This document shows, piece after piece, positions 1 through 11,040 of a stretch of DNA of 64,000 nucleotides (the first letter of the stretch is position 1; each line of letters starts with the position of its first letter). Source of the DNA: Rattus norvegicus (Eukaryota; Chordata; Mammalia; Rodentia; Muridae); NCBI RefSeq assembly GCF_036323735.1, contig NC_086024.1:67824424-67888423 (forward strand), in the 5' to 3' direction. The notes under the pieces are model-generated. The model worked only from the letters and a program-made list of their open reading frames with translations. It was not told the DNA's origin and did no database searches. The translations under genes were made by a program, and so were the position numbers.

Positions 1-1135
1 CAGTTAGCATATTCTTCCATGTAACTCAACAAATACTTTCAACCAGAATTTCTCTCTGGTAGGAACTGAAAGAAACCAGTTAGGACAGATGAATGCGAAA
101 ACATTCCAAGTTTTAAAGTACAGCCACTACAAGCTCAATGAGGTACTACTGGTATGAATAAGCCTAGAAGAATCTTGGCTTGGGGTGGGGATTAGGGGCG
201 CAGCACTAACACCAAATATCAAGAATCTATACTTGAGGCCTCACAAGATTTACAAATGTAAAAACTGAATTAATAAGATACATAAAGTATTTGAACAGTT
301 CTCTTAAAGGAACCACACGCTTCTATAAGAAGAAAAAAAAGTTATAGAAAGAAAAAAAAGATTAAAAAGAAGAAAAAAAGCTTTCTCTAGCCTGTCAGGA
401 AAGTATTTGATAGGACAGAGAGGGGAGGTTCCAACTGGACTTTATACCTGTCATCGCTGGGTCTACATCAGAGATCCAGGGGTTCAAGGCCCAAGGCCTG
501 AGACTTGTTCACCTGGGCATATCTTGAGCTTCTTCTGCTCTACAAAGGGGGTTTGGAGTCATTCTTTTTAGTGGGTATGGTGTCCCCTGTACTTAATGAC
601 TCACTTGTTAAGCAAACTAGTGAAACTTTTCCATGAGCAGAAGCCCATGGCAGGTGTTCTGCACAGCACTAGTAAGGAATCCCTAGGAGTCTACAGCCCT
701 TCATGAATTTACAAAGCACTTACACATTCAATCCCAAATGTAGGCCAGGACAGCTGCTGAATGTATCCTCTCCTGGCTACAAGTAAGAATCATTAGATAT
801 GTCTTTTTATAATGGCACATTTTTCCATTTTTATCCAACGCCTTTTGGGCTATAGATTATAGTGTTAAAATTGTTTCTCATAGGCATAGTATTTAAGTGG
901 AAAACCTTTCAACCAGAAACTTGATTATTAGAGAAAGGTATATAATATAATACAGACACATGTTTATCTGAGGTTCATTTCAAAAGCAACAACACATTAC
1001 GGATTCTATAACAATCATAAATTTTCATTGCTTAAATAGAGAAGAGCTGGAGCCCATCTACCCAGTGGATTATTACATAATTTTTTAAATCAGGGTCATG
1101 CATATAGGATAGGAACTCAGATTCTTGGAACTGTC
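1..1135. other. Unique AT-rich non-coding DNA
   Basis: I see no exon, SINE or other named repeat here. There is a short A/G-rich patch near 330-382 (runs of A broken by single G). Stop codons are frequent in all frames. It looks like ordinary intron or intergenic DNA. Confidence 0.6.
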
Positions 1136-1139
1136 ATAA

Positions 1140-1290
1140 GTAAGGGTGGCAGCCCCCTTATAATTCCAACCTCAGAAGGCTGAGATAGGGGGATTCCCAG
1201 AGAAAACTGGCTTATAAGAATAACCTTATCAGTGAGCTGAGAGCTCCTCCTCTTTAAATAAGGTGCAAGATAATTCCCTATGTGCAAACC
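1140..1290 (+). repeat. Diverged B1/B4-type SINE fragment
   Basis: The stretch resembles the middle of a rodent 7SL-derived SINE in sense orientation: a 'taattccaacctcagaaggc' block, then 'tgagatagggggattc', which aligns by eye with the B1 'taatcccagcactcgggaggc-tgaggcagg' core. It is heavily mutated and runs into CA-rich sequence that may be its degenerate tail (to about 1370). Family (B1 against B4) is uncertain. Confidence 0.45.
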
Positions 1291-1560
1291 CACCCATGTT
1301 CACATGTACCCATACATGCTACACATGCTACACATACACACCACATATGCATGAGAATGGGAAGAAAATTAAAAAGACTCCTAGATACTGATTCGGAAAA
1401 AAGGAGCAAGAAATAATGCAGAGTGAAGTTAAGGAGGCTAGAGAACAAAAATGCCCTTCTTGATGTATAATTGCACTTGTATTATTTTTGTTGCTTTTGC
1501 TCTAGTTTGGTTCTTGCTCTTGCTGATGCTTTTTCTCCCCTTCTTGCTCTGTTCTGTTCT

Positions 1561-1694
1561 GAACAGGGTCTCTATGTAGCCTTGGCTTTCCCAAATCTTA
1601 TCTGTATAGACCAGGCTAAATCTGAACTCATGGAGAACCACCTGCCTCTGCCTACTAAAAGCTAGGATTAAAGGTGTCTGTCATCATGCCTGGC
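1561..1694 (-). repeat. B1 SINE, antisense
   Basis: Read on the plus strand this is a reverse-complement B1: 'acagggtctctatgtagcc' at the left (B1 3' end), 'gaccaggct' in the middle and 'gctaggattaaaggtg' followed by 'catgcctggc' at the right (B1 5' end with the Pol III box region). It is near full length and about 20% diverged by eye. Two short open frames here are by-products of the element. Confidence 0.85.
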
Positions 1695-1699
1695 ATACT

Positions 1700-3480
1700 T
1701 ACATACTTACACCCAGAAAAATGTCTAGAACCAAGTTTGCCCTTAAGTCCATATCATTATTTGAACTCAAAATTAAGAAAATAAGGTAGGAAATCTTCCT
1801 CCTCTCCTCATTGTCACCAAGCTAAAATGTTGTAATGTCAGCCCTACCCTCCTTCTAACCTGAAAACCATAAAAATCCACTTCACTGAGATACGATGATT
1901 ACACTTGCTCTAATTCTAGTCAACAACAAACCAGAGAGGACAGTGAATGCTATCGGTCATTGTGGGGTTGAAAAACTGTCATTAGAGGAGGGAGGACACA
2001 TTCCTCTGTGGAGCAGCAGCCCCTGCCTAGCCACTACCTAGAGAGAAGAGTAACAGTCACATGCCAGCTTATGTTTACTCCCGCAGCCACACACCTTTGG
2101 ACAGGGTAAACACAAGAGCACTGACCTTAGACTGCTAATTTGTGAGTCTTGGCTTTCTTTTCCCTACGTAAATACTCTCCTCTGTAGGAGACATCATGTA
2201 CACGGGATTCTCTGTGCCTGTGATTCAGTGTACTTCAGATACAGACATACATTATTTTCATCTCCTCTTTCCTTGTTTCCTTGTTGGCCAAAGTCCATCC
2301 TTTATATAGGTTTGATATTCAAAAACAAATCCTGTTCTGCCACAGAGCTGGTTTACGAGTTTATTTACATTGCCCTTGTATTTGTAACTCACCACATCTT
2401 GACATTAACAAACAGAATGACAAACCAGTATGTAAAATATAATAATAATACTGATAACAATACTACTAATAATATAACAACAACAACACCTTTGGTTTGA
2501 GACCATCACCCAGAGGAGGAAGCACTGGCAGTGGCCAAGCCAATTCCTCTCATGTTCAAACGCAGACCAAACCACACAGGGTGGATGCTACACACAGGCA
2601 AACATCGAAATTATTTGCTACGTTCAGCATCCTTGATGAATTACTGTTTTTAACTCACGTAAAAAATATGAAAAGGACAAAGTGGTGAGGGATACATTAA
2701 ACACACACACACATGCGCGCACACACACACAAAAGGGGAAGGATTTTCAGCAAGCATAAGATTATCCTTTACAGCAGATAGTGACTTGAATTTTAGGAAA
2801 TTTTTTAAGTTTTCTCAACTAAGTAAACAATTTCAAAACAGCTAGATTATAACACTAAAAAGCAAACCTGCAGAGTGAACTTTCAGTTTTTAAGTATATG
2901 AGATCTCTAAATACTTAAAATATAGATGAAACCAGTATGTTTTTCAACTACTCTCCAATTACCATTAAGCTTCTTCAAAATAGTCTCTAATTCCACTATC
3001 AGTTTCAAATCAGTACTCCCTGTGTGAATATCTGACTTGGAGGGAGTCCCCAAATTATACTTTGGGTGAGACTTACGGTGCCTTATGCAGTTGCTATATC
3101 ATCCATGGAACCTTGTGCCATGAAATCTTCCATGGCAGACGGCAGCACATAAACAATGATACTTCATGGGCCCATTTCATGTACACTTAACAGAGTGGTT
3201 TAAAAAGCAAGGTTCTATAGCTTTCAATACCTCCATTTCCTAAGTGAAAATAAAGTTAGGTTCATTAATACTTCTGATCTCATCCTCTGGCCAAGTACTT
3301 AATTCCAGACTCAACTGGAATTAATTCCAGAGGTCAGCTTCATGATTTTGCCCCCGTGCGGTTCAATGAGAATGTCAATAGAAATGTTTCAGCTCCTACA
3401 AGCACCTTTCCATGTCACTGCTTCAAATTCCACCATTAGAAGCACAAATGGGAATTTTGTATTCAAAAAGCCTTATAGAT
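1700..3480. other. Unique non-coding DNA with short simple repeats
   Basis: Mostly unique sequence with no recognisable exon. It contains an AT-rich simple stretch (AAT/AAC-type trinucleotides, about 2438-2490) and a short interrupted CA repeat with a GCGC core (about 2701-2732). The small open frames here show no protein signature. Confidence 0.55.
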
Positions 3481-3484
3481 ACAT

Positions 3485-3592
3485 TTATATATGGGGACAG
3501 GAACCTGTTCTACAGATGAGGAAAGTAGGTAGTTAAAGAAACTATTGTAGATCCCAGAGCTTCTCAATAGCAAACAGGGATTTGAACCTAGA
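3485..3592 (+). repeat. MIR SINE fragment
   Basis: Matches the ancient mammalian-wide interspersed repeat in order: 'ctacagatgaggaaa', then a degenerate middle, then 'cagggatttgaacctag', corresponding to the MIR 'tacagatgaggaaactgag' and 'gggattcgaacccag' blocks. This is an old tRNA-derived SINE shared by all mammals and has no coding role. Confidence 0.65.
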
Positions 3593-3959
3593 AAATACAA
3601 TCCCAGAAGAACGGCTGCTCCTCTGGACCATCTTATATTAAAGGAAGGAAAGGGAAGGCAGAGGCAGGAACATATTCTAAGTAAATAAAAACAAGCTTCA
3701 TTATTTTGTAATTTTTCCTCTGGTCAGTTTGCTTTCTGATGAAGAAGATGTTGTTTTTCCCTTGTCCAGCAACTATAAAAGTGATAAATTGTGCTATGGC
3801 CATCCCTTGATGCTGTGAACTTGTCCTGAAAGGCTTTGTAGCTTTGTTGGCAAAGGCCATCACATGGTGTCATTAACATAACCTATCTTCTTTCTGAGGA
3901 CTTGGTAACATCAGGTAAACTGCAATAGATGCCTATCTCCAGAAAGAGGACTCAGAGCA

Positions 3960-4325
3960 GTCCAAGAATGGAGATGGGTGAGAATTCTGAACACTTGTGA
4001 AAAAAATTCCAGGAAAACAAGACGAGTCTTGTGACCTGTTTCTTCCAAGCACAGACTATTCCTTAGAATGTGTTTTTGTGCTCCTCCCAGGTATAGTGGA
4101 TGGAAGTGAGTTTACTTCAGTTGTTATTCACGTGCCTCTATGGAAAAACTTTTATTTTGCCATGTGTGGCTTGTCCTTGTGCTTATAAACTTTACTCCGG
4201 TGACTCTTCTTAACCCTCCAAGCATAAATTGTCTGATGCTCTGAATAAAACTGGCTACTGCATGAGACTTGAGTCCCTTACATTATTAAGCTCTGGTCTC
4301 TCCAGGTTCATGCTACCAACAAGCG
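3960..4325 (+). repeat. LTR-like sequence (possible solo retroviral LTR, 3' half)
   Basis: A plus-strand 'tataaact' near 4185, an AATAAA at about 4244-4249, and a following 'ctggctactgcatgagactt' stretch with 'ctctggtctctccagg' look like the TATA, poly-A signal and R/U5 region of a rodent endogenous retrovirus LTR. No gag/pol/env-like reading frame is visible next to it, so a solo or truncated LTR is likely. The left boundary and family are not established. Confidence 0.4.
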
Positions 4326-4329
4326 CGGC

Positions 4330-4860
4330 AACAGAGGGAAATGCCCAGGGAGCCTCATAGCAAAGCGGTCTGCCACCCTCCTTTTGACTCCAACCGGGAG
4401 TCAGTGCCTGAGAAGATCTTGAATGGTGGCTCTGAGGCAGTTTTATGAAACCTGTAGGTTATTTTTCCACACCAGAAAAGGTTTAACTCTGAGCAACACT
4501 CATTTCTGCTGGTTCTCAAGGGGAACTCCACTTTCCACTCCTTTATTGTACTGTCCAACTGGCATTTCAAAGACACAACTTTGACCCTCTTAGTTGTCAT
4601 CCCTCACATAGTCTATACCTTCTATTTTCTTCTGTGGTGCTTCAAGCAACCGCAGCTTGCCAGTAGCAATGCCCCAGGCTTCAAAAGCTACTCCACAGGG
4701 GCATTCCATACATTTTGCTTTACTGAGAAGGCTCTCAGAAAGACTTTCACCAAAGACTCAACAACCACTACTTGACAGATTTTTTTTTTCTTGGTTCCTA
4801 CCAGCAACAATTAGACTCTCGAACACACTTTGAGCATCAGGACGCTTCACATTTTACTAG
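4330..4860. other. Unique non-coding DNA
   Basis: No repeat family or exon recognised; short open frames on both strands have no conserved motif. Confidence 0.5.
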
Positions 4861-4874
4861 CAGAACCATCTTGT

Positions 4875-4928
4875 CAAGACCCTGGGTTCGGTCCCCAGCT
4901 CCGAAAAAAAGAAAAAAAAAAAAAAAAA
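4875..4928 (+). mobile_element. 5'-truncated ID SINE with target-site duplication
   Basis: Only the 3' part of an ID element remains: 'ccctgggttcggtccccagc' (containing the B-box, about 4885-4894), then 'tccg' and an A-rich tail. It is flanked by a perfect 13-bp direct repeat, agaaccatcttgt, at 4862-4874 and 4929-4941, which is the expected L1-machinery target duplication. The A-box is missing, so this copy should not be transcribed from its own Pol III promoter. ID elements derive from tRNA-Ala/BC1 and are greatly expanded in rat. Confidence 0.93.
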
Positions 4929-4944
4929 AGAACCATCTTGTTGA

Positions 4945-7670
4945 CTGTCTATCTCATTCAGTTCTAACTCAGGAGCTTAGTTCCAAAATCACGCATCCAA
5001 AGATGCAAGTCAAACTTGCTTCTCTGTCTCTGCTTCACTTCAATGTTCTTCCCAAAAAACCTGAGAGAAACATGATATGACAGTACAAAACATTACAGCA
5101 GTCCCATGATTGTAGATGAAGAGAACAGGTGCACGGTGGAAGAGTAGAGAACAGACAGAAAGAAAGCACGGTCCCTCACAGTAGGGATGCTTCTCAGACT
5201 CATTCTTTCTCTTGAGCGTTGGCACAAAATTTAGTCCTAGCCTCCATCACCTCAATCTCATAGATTCCTAAGACTTGATTTTAAGCCAACACCTCTTTTC
5301 CTCTTGAATTTTCACAGTTTATGTTTTCTTTTTTTTCCACTGGTTGTTGAGGCCAAATGTGGAACAGATCCAAGTAGAACAGGCTAGGGAGTCCAAGAAG
5401 CACAGAATACCTTTGGCCTAGTCCCAACCCATAGATCTCCATGCTGACTGCAGTTAGCAGAAGTCCTTCTACAACCTTGGAGCTCTGAGCTACTGTCAGG
5501 TGAATATATCCATTGCAATTCACGTGTACATTATCATTCCGGGAATTGACACTTTGGCATTGGTAGTCTCCACATTCGGAGCAAGATCAGCTGTTGTATG
5601 GGCTTCTTAGTACCTATTCCTGGCAGGCAATAAAACAGGAAATAGGAATCAGTCAAGCCCAGTGCTTGTCTTTGAAATGGTACCCTTCAGCCACAATACA
5701 AAACAGCACCAGGTGCCTGCAATCTGTAATCAGTGCTCTATTAAAATGCTTTCAGAAAAGGCAGGATTACCCTGATTTCTGCAAGCAGCTGCATGAGGTC
5801 CTGCTGGGTAACTGCAGAGTCTTTTACAGGTTCACTAAAGACTCCCCAGAGGCAATGAGCTAGAATACTGACATTAGGATCCAGCTTCTGAAGACTGAAA
5901 TGTCTGTGTAGTTGGTATACATAGGTGGGTAGAGATCCAGTTTATGTCTCAGATTATTACAGAATAACCTACAAATCCAGGTCAGACTCAAGGCTCAGAT
6001 GCAAATGCAGACTCTGCCCCATACAATCAGCCATTCTGTCATTCAATGTCAATCCCTTTCAATCAACATGGTTGAGAAAATAACTAACTTCTGACCTAAC
6101 TAGCCATAACAATTTGATAGTGATGACGGGGGGCAGGGAAATCTGTCAATGGAATACTATCTAAAATGAACTCAAATAACAGAGGTATAAATTTAATGAT
6201 GGCTCACATTGACAAATTAGAGGGACATTCGAGTCCATGTGATCAAGAAGCTGGGGTCAAGGCATAATGCTTACTTTTCCCCTACTCCAATTTGAGAGTT
6301 GATGGAAAGTGAACAGAAGTCTACATTTGTCGTCATTGATCTAAGCCAGTCTAAGCCATTGATCTAAGCCTGTGTCTGCATCTTTGAAAGAGGATAGGGC
6401 ACTCACTTCACAAGATTCCCTGAAGCACTACATGGAAATCATCTTCCACCTGAGGTGCCTTGCCCTTGAGTGACAAAGCCAGCATATCACAATCTTGTCT
6501 AGCATTTGTCAACACATGTCCCACCACACAATATATTTAATAAAAGCTGTTGCCAAATGGCACCATATTTCATCTTCCGAATCTGTGATGAAAGAAAGAA
6601 CATATTATCTCTCCTGGATAGAAAAATGGAAACAATGGGTCCTGCCTCACCAACCATGCCCTCTCTCTACTGCTGCTAACCCTCACCTAGGCATATAAAT
6701 TGCCAGCCTAAAGAGAAAAATAAAGACAAGATACAGCTAAAGTCTACTTCACTGTGAATAGTGACATGGGAAGATACAGAATGGTTGGGACATTTAGAAG
6801 AAGAAGAGGAGGAGGAAGAAGAAATAAGGGGGAAGAGGAGGAGGAGAAAATGCATATGCAGATCAAAAGTCAATAAAGTAGACCTTTCTAGAAACTGAAG
6901 ATTCTGAAGAGAATAAGCAACAAAGACTTTTTCCCTCCAGAGTGTGGCATTCTAGTAAATATAAAGAGTGCCAACACTAAATGCATGGCTCTCATTCTAA
7001 AGGGACTAAGATTTTGAAACATTTGGAATGACCAGGGCCCCAGGAACACATATTTAGGTTACCCCAAACTTCATGTTCTAATGTAGAAGCAATTTATATT
7101 TTATAGCTTGACAGGACAAAGTCATAAAGCAAGACAAGTTTAAAATACTTTGTTGGGTACTTTAGAGAGGCAATTACAGCAAGATGGTAAAAGCTTTTCT
7201 ATAGATACTGATGCTATCTGACAACATTTGTAGCTTTGGACTGGTGAAAGCCAGTGTGTCTGCTAAGTCAATAGGTTTTTATCTGTTATGTTATTTCTGA
7301 CATAAAGGTGAGCAAGGAACAGCTGTTCCTGGAACTAAGGCTAGCTCAAGCAAGATAAGGTAGCTCTGGACCTGTTACTTCCCAATCTCTCCACTCTTCT
7401 GAGATTCTAATCAATCAGTCTCTGCAGACACAGCATCTTCTTGGAACTTGCCATTCATAGAAATAACTAACAAGGCCATAAATTAATACAGTAGCTGAGA
7501 AGCTGGCTGGGAAAGGATAAAAAACAGAGTTATTCCCCTTCACTACTAACCATCAGGTTATAAAATCAAACCATGGGGAGTCCAGATCTTCTAGCAAGGT
7601 TTGTACCCAGTCTTAGTAAATACTTTTGTTCCTTTTTAAACTGAGGTAGCAAATTCATCTGGGGAAAAGA
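4945..7670. other. Unique non-coding DNA with a purine-rich tract
   Basis: No exon recognised. A GA-rich stretch (GAA/GAG/GGA) lies at about 6799-6850; its antisense translation gives a serine run that is a composition artefact. A short direct repeat of 'tgatctaagcc' occurs near 6339-6370. Otherwise nothing stands out. Confidence 0.5.
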
Positions 7671-7671
7671 A

Positions 7672-7672
<1 letters not shown>

Positions 7673-7716
<44 letters not shown>

Positions 7717-7755
7717 CCTACCTACCTACCTACATACATCTCTCTATCTCTCTCT
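7673..7755. repeat. (TCTA)n / (CCTA)n microsatellite
   Basis: About eleven tandem TCTA units pass into five CCTA units and then a short CT-rich tail. The shift of unit at one end suggests interrupted slippage. Likely polymorphic in length; no functional role is implied. Confidence 0.95.
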
Positions 7756-7759
7756 TCAC

Positions 7760-8980
7760 TCAACATTTTCTGAGGAATTACTATAGTATGGATTCTTTGT
7801 AAAGTTTAGAGATCATAGACAAACTAGAAATATTTGAGGAGAAAGACCAGGAAAAAGAGGCAAGCAACAAGATTAAATTAAGAAAAAGAATTTGTTGCTC
7901 CTTGGGAAAAGAGGCAGATAATGCTTAATCCTTCAGAGACCGGTGGTCAGGAGATACTTACTCTTTTAAGTAGATCCTGGAAATGTAATTAAAGAAGTTA
8001 ATCAGGTCCATTTACAAGGGTTACATAGGCAGCTCCACTTCTATTGAAAGCCAGAGGGGATGCCTTGGGAAGGTGTCAGCTCTGTGTGAGTGACCTAGTA
8101 GGTCATTTCCTATCAGTGCCTCTACCTGTGATCTATTTGCATGATGGGTATGCCCTGAGAGACATTTCCCAGTCACAGGGAGAATGCAGGGACTGCTCTA
8201 TAGATAAGTTTTGAAAGAGAATCCACAGAAAGTACAAGAGAAAAGAAGCATCATGAAAAAAAGGTGAAGTGTCAGACAAACATGTCAGTCATTCTTGACT
8301 GCCTGTTTAGTACTAAGGATCATTTGAGGCAATCCGGGTGGGAAAATACGTTTAAAATTAATTATCCTATAATAGTATGAGTTCCTGGGTTTATTTTCCT
8401 GTACCAAGCAAACCAATGAATAACTCATCTCCACTTCTGAAGAAGTTCACTGAAGAGGCAGAGAGCCAAACGGATAAACTGTCTTGGTTTGTGCACATAA
8501 TAAAATACATATTTTTAAGTAAAACACATTTTTTTCAATTTCTCTTGCACTTTAAGGGAATTTGGCAGCCCGAGGCCTGGATCATTCACAGTCCCTAAAA
8601 TCTTAAATGGATAAGTCACCACTACTTCCAGTCTCCCAGTTCCCACTGAGGCAAGCATCCTTCAGCCAGTCTTCCATGTTTGAATCCTGTTAGCCCTCCA
8701 ATAACTGGCCCACTCATTAGTCCTTGAGGTTGTGGAACCTGGTAATACGCACCAAAGTAAAGAGTATGCAGAACCTTTAAAACATACATTTTCAGAAAAG
8801 TAGATTGGAACTAATTTGAACAAACAGAATCTAAAATACTGATTACTGGCAGGGAGAAGCTAAGAAACCATTACCTCCTCGTGGTGGATGAGGTGGATGG
8901 GAGTGACCAGAAACATCAAAACAAAAGAAGATTTAGACCTGGATCAAATGACTGGAGTGCATATTTTACATACCAAAGCA
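7760..8980. other. Unique non-coding DNA
   Basis: No repeat family, exon or RNA gene recognised. Short open frames (for example 8377-8598 on the plus strand) have no family resemblance. Confidence 0.5.
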
Positions 8981-8984
8981 GACC

Positions 8985-9300
8985 TGGTCTCCCAGTTTCC
9001 CCAGCATCCCTCAGTCCCTGTGTGCTGCAAGGCAAGGATGGGCTTCCCCTACCCTAGAAGCTCTTCCTTGTATAATCCAGACATTTTGGTCTTTCTTCTC
9101 TATCCCTCTCTCTGCCTTTTTCTCTCTCCCTGTGTTCACACCCATATTTTTTCTCTTCCCACTCCCTTCCTTCTCCCTCCCTTCTCCCTCCCTATGGTGA
9201 CTTCTCTGGCCTAGTTCCTTGGGACCAGTGAATCCACCAATAAAACTACCTTTATATACTTTAATTTGACTTGAATTGGTTCATTTCACCAGCAAAGACT
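8985..9300 (+). repeat. Pyrimidine-rich LTR-like sequence
   Basis: A long C/T-rich run (about 9088-9195, with a tandem 'ttctccctccc' motif) is followed by 'aataaaactacctttatata' near 9239. This order resembles the U3-R-U5 part of some rodent endogenous retrovirus LTRs. There is no viral reading frame beside it. Boundaries and family are uncertain, and it may just be a low-complexity tract. Confidence 0.3.
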
Positions 9301-9668
9301 ACTTATCAAAAAAAAAAAAAACCAATTATTTTTATAGCATAAACATCTTCCATACTGTGGCTAGCTCTCTTCCAACATGTCTGTTGTACTAATAACATGT
9401 AGTATACAAATATGAGAGACAAATATGAACACCACGAAATGTGTCATGGGGGCGAGAGGAACGTGGGTATTAGCAGACACAAGTGTGGCCAACTGGTATA
9501 AACTTGTGGAGGAAATTTCAGTTATATTTATAAAACAAGAAAAACTTTTGAAATTGGCACAGCCAGCACAACAGCAAGTCTGCTCAGAAATATTTTTTCC
9601 TGAGTAGATCACTGAATGAGTAGACGAAGATGTATACTCTAGAATGTGTCTCTACTTCATGGGCATTA
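9300..9668. other. Unique non-coding DNA
   Basis: A short poly-A run at about 9309-9321, then unremarkable sequence up to the left target-site copy of the L1 insertion. Overlapping open frames on both strands at about 9361-9612 lack any recognisable motif. Confidence 0.45.
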
Positions 9669-9681
9669 GAAATACCTGCCT

Positions 9682-10196
9682 GAGTTGTCCTCTAAGGGGT
9701 GGCATCCAACAGCTGAGTAAGGCAGATACAGACACAGCTGAACAGTGAATAAAGCTTGAGGACACTTACGGAAAAATTAGAAGAAGGATTGTGGGCCCTG
9801 AAGGGAACAGAACTCCACCAGAAGAATGAGAGTCAAATTGAACCAACAACTAAAGAACATACATGGGCTGGACGTAGGCCTCTCGACTCAGAACTGCAGC
9901 TTGGCCTTCATGTGGGTACCAAACAACTGAGAACGGCTATCCTAAAAGCTGTTGTCTGTACATGGGATGTGTTCTACTAGCTGGGCTGCCTTGTCTGGCT
10001 TCAAGAAGAGAGGCCTAGCCTTGCAGAGACTTAAAGTGCGAGGGTTGGGAGATACCTATGGTGGGCCACCCAATCAGAGGAGAAGAGGAGAGAAAATGGG
10101 GGAAGGATGTTGGGAGGGGGGTGACCGGGAGAGGGGCAGTAAGCATGATATAAAGTAAATAAGTAAAAAAACAATAATAGTAAAATTTAAAAGAAA
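9682..10196 (+). mobile_element. 5'-truncated L1 3' UTR (Lx-like)
   Basis: The sequence follows the murine L1 3' UTR in order: 'ggcatccaacagctga', 'gccctgaagggaacag', 'aaagaacatacatgggctgg', 'ctagctgggctgccttgtct', 'ccttgcagagactt', a G-rich 'gggaggggggtgaccggga' block near 10111, and an A-rich tail. It is flanked by near-identical 13-bp direct repeats (gaaatacctgYct at 9669-9681 and 10197-10209, one mismatch), so it is one severely 5'-truncated insertion. It contains no ORF2 coding part. The small open frames within it are not genes. Confidence 0.85.
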
Positions 10197-10209
10197 GAAA
10201 TACCTGTCT

Positions 10210-11033
10210 AGTGGTTTTCCTCCTGATATCCTAGTTGAAGACTCTGAATAAATGCCTGCATTCCACAGAACCTTGTGTCAAATATGACTTGGTTATGCTT
10301 CCCTGCTTCCAGTCAAGCATGCCATTGTGGATCTACTACGTGCCAAGTCTGTGCTAGCAATCTCAGAAGAAGGACAGCCACCGCATGTGTCACTGTGGCA
10401 GTAAAGACCCATTAAGAGAAAACTATCTCTTTCTGGCAGGAGAATGAAACCTCTGGCCTGGGTAGACACTTAACATTCCAGCTGGGGTGCTCAATGACTG
10501 GGCTAAGGGACCACTCCTCAGAAGATGGGTTCATCTTAAGGCATGCTGGGTAAGAATCACTTTAATGAGGTAATCCATTCCTGCCCAGAATTCCTGCCCT
10601 TAGCACAGCTGCTTACATAACTCGGCTATACTGTGGCATACATAATGGGTGCTTTTCTGGATGATTCCGAAAAGGGCGACTTTTCTTCTTCTTTCTATCC
10701 CTCCTCTAAGCATTCTTTCCCTACCACTTAGGGCTTCACTCCTCTAATGCACCCCATTTCTGTCATGTTGACAACCTAACACATCATGGCTATTCCCCCC
10801 TTTCTCTTCTCTAACAGCTTGACTGCCCTGAGTTTTTTCTTCTAAAGTCTAATAAAATTATCCTTGAGCTTCTGTTCTAGTCCCTTCTCTGTTTTTTAAA
10901 TTTTAGTAACGAAGCTAAGAAGCCTAAAAGCAGACCCCATGTCCTTAGGAGCTCATGAAAAGGCCCAGCAGCACCGCACTGTCAGGATACTGTGCAGATG
11001 GAGCGCGGAGCCCGTGGAGAGGCTCTACACAGC
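10210..11033. other. Unique sequence 5' of the minisatellite
   Basis: No repeat recognised. It includes a good-looking plus-strand splice acceptor: a C/T run ending 'ctctaacag' at 10817. Stop codons lie downstream in all frames before the ATG at 10939. The sequence just before the array carries a 10-mer, GAGCCCGTGG (11008-11017), that recurs right after the array. Confidence 0.5.
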
Positions 11034-11040
11034 CACTATC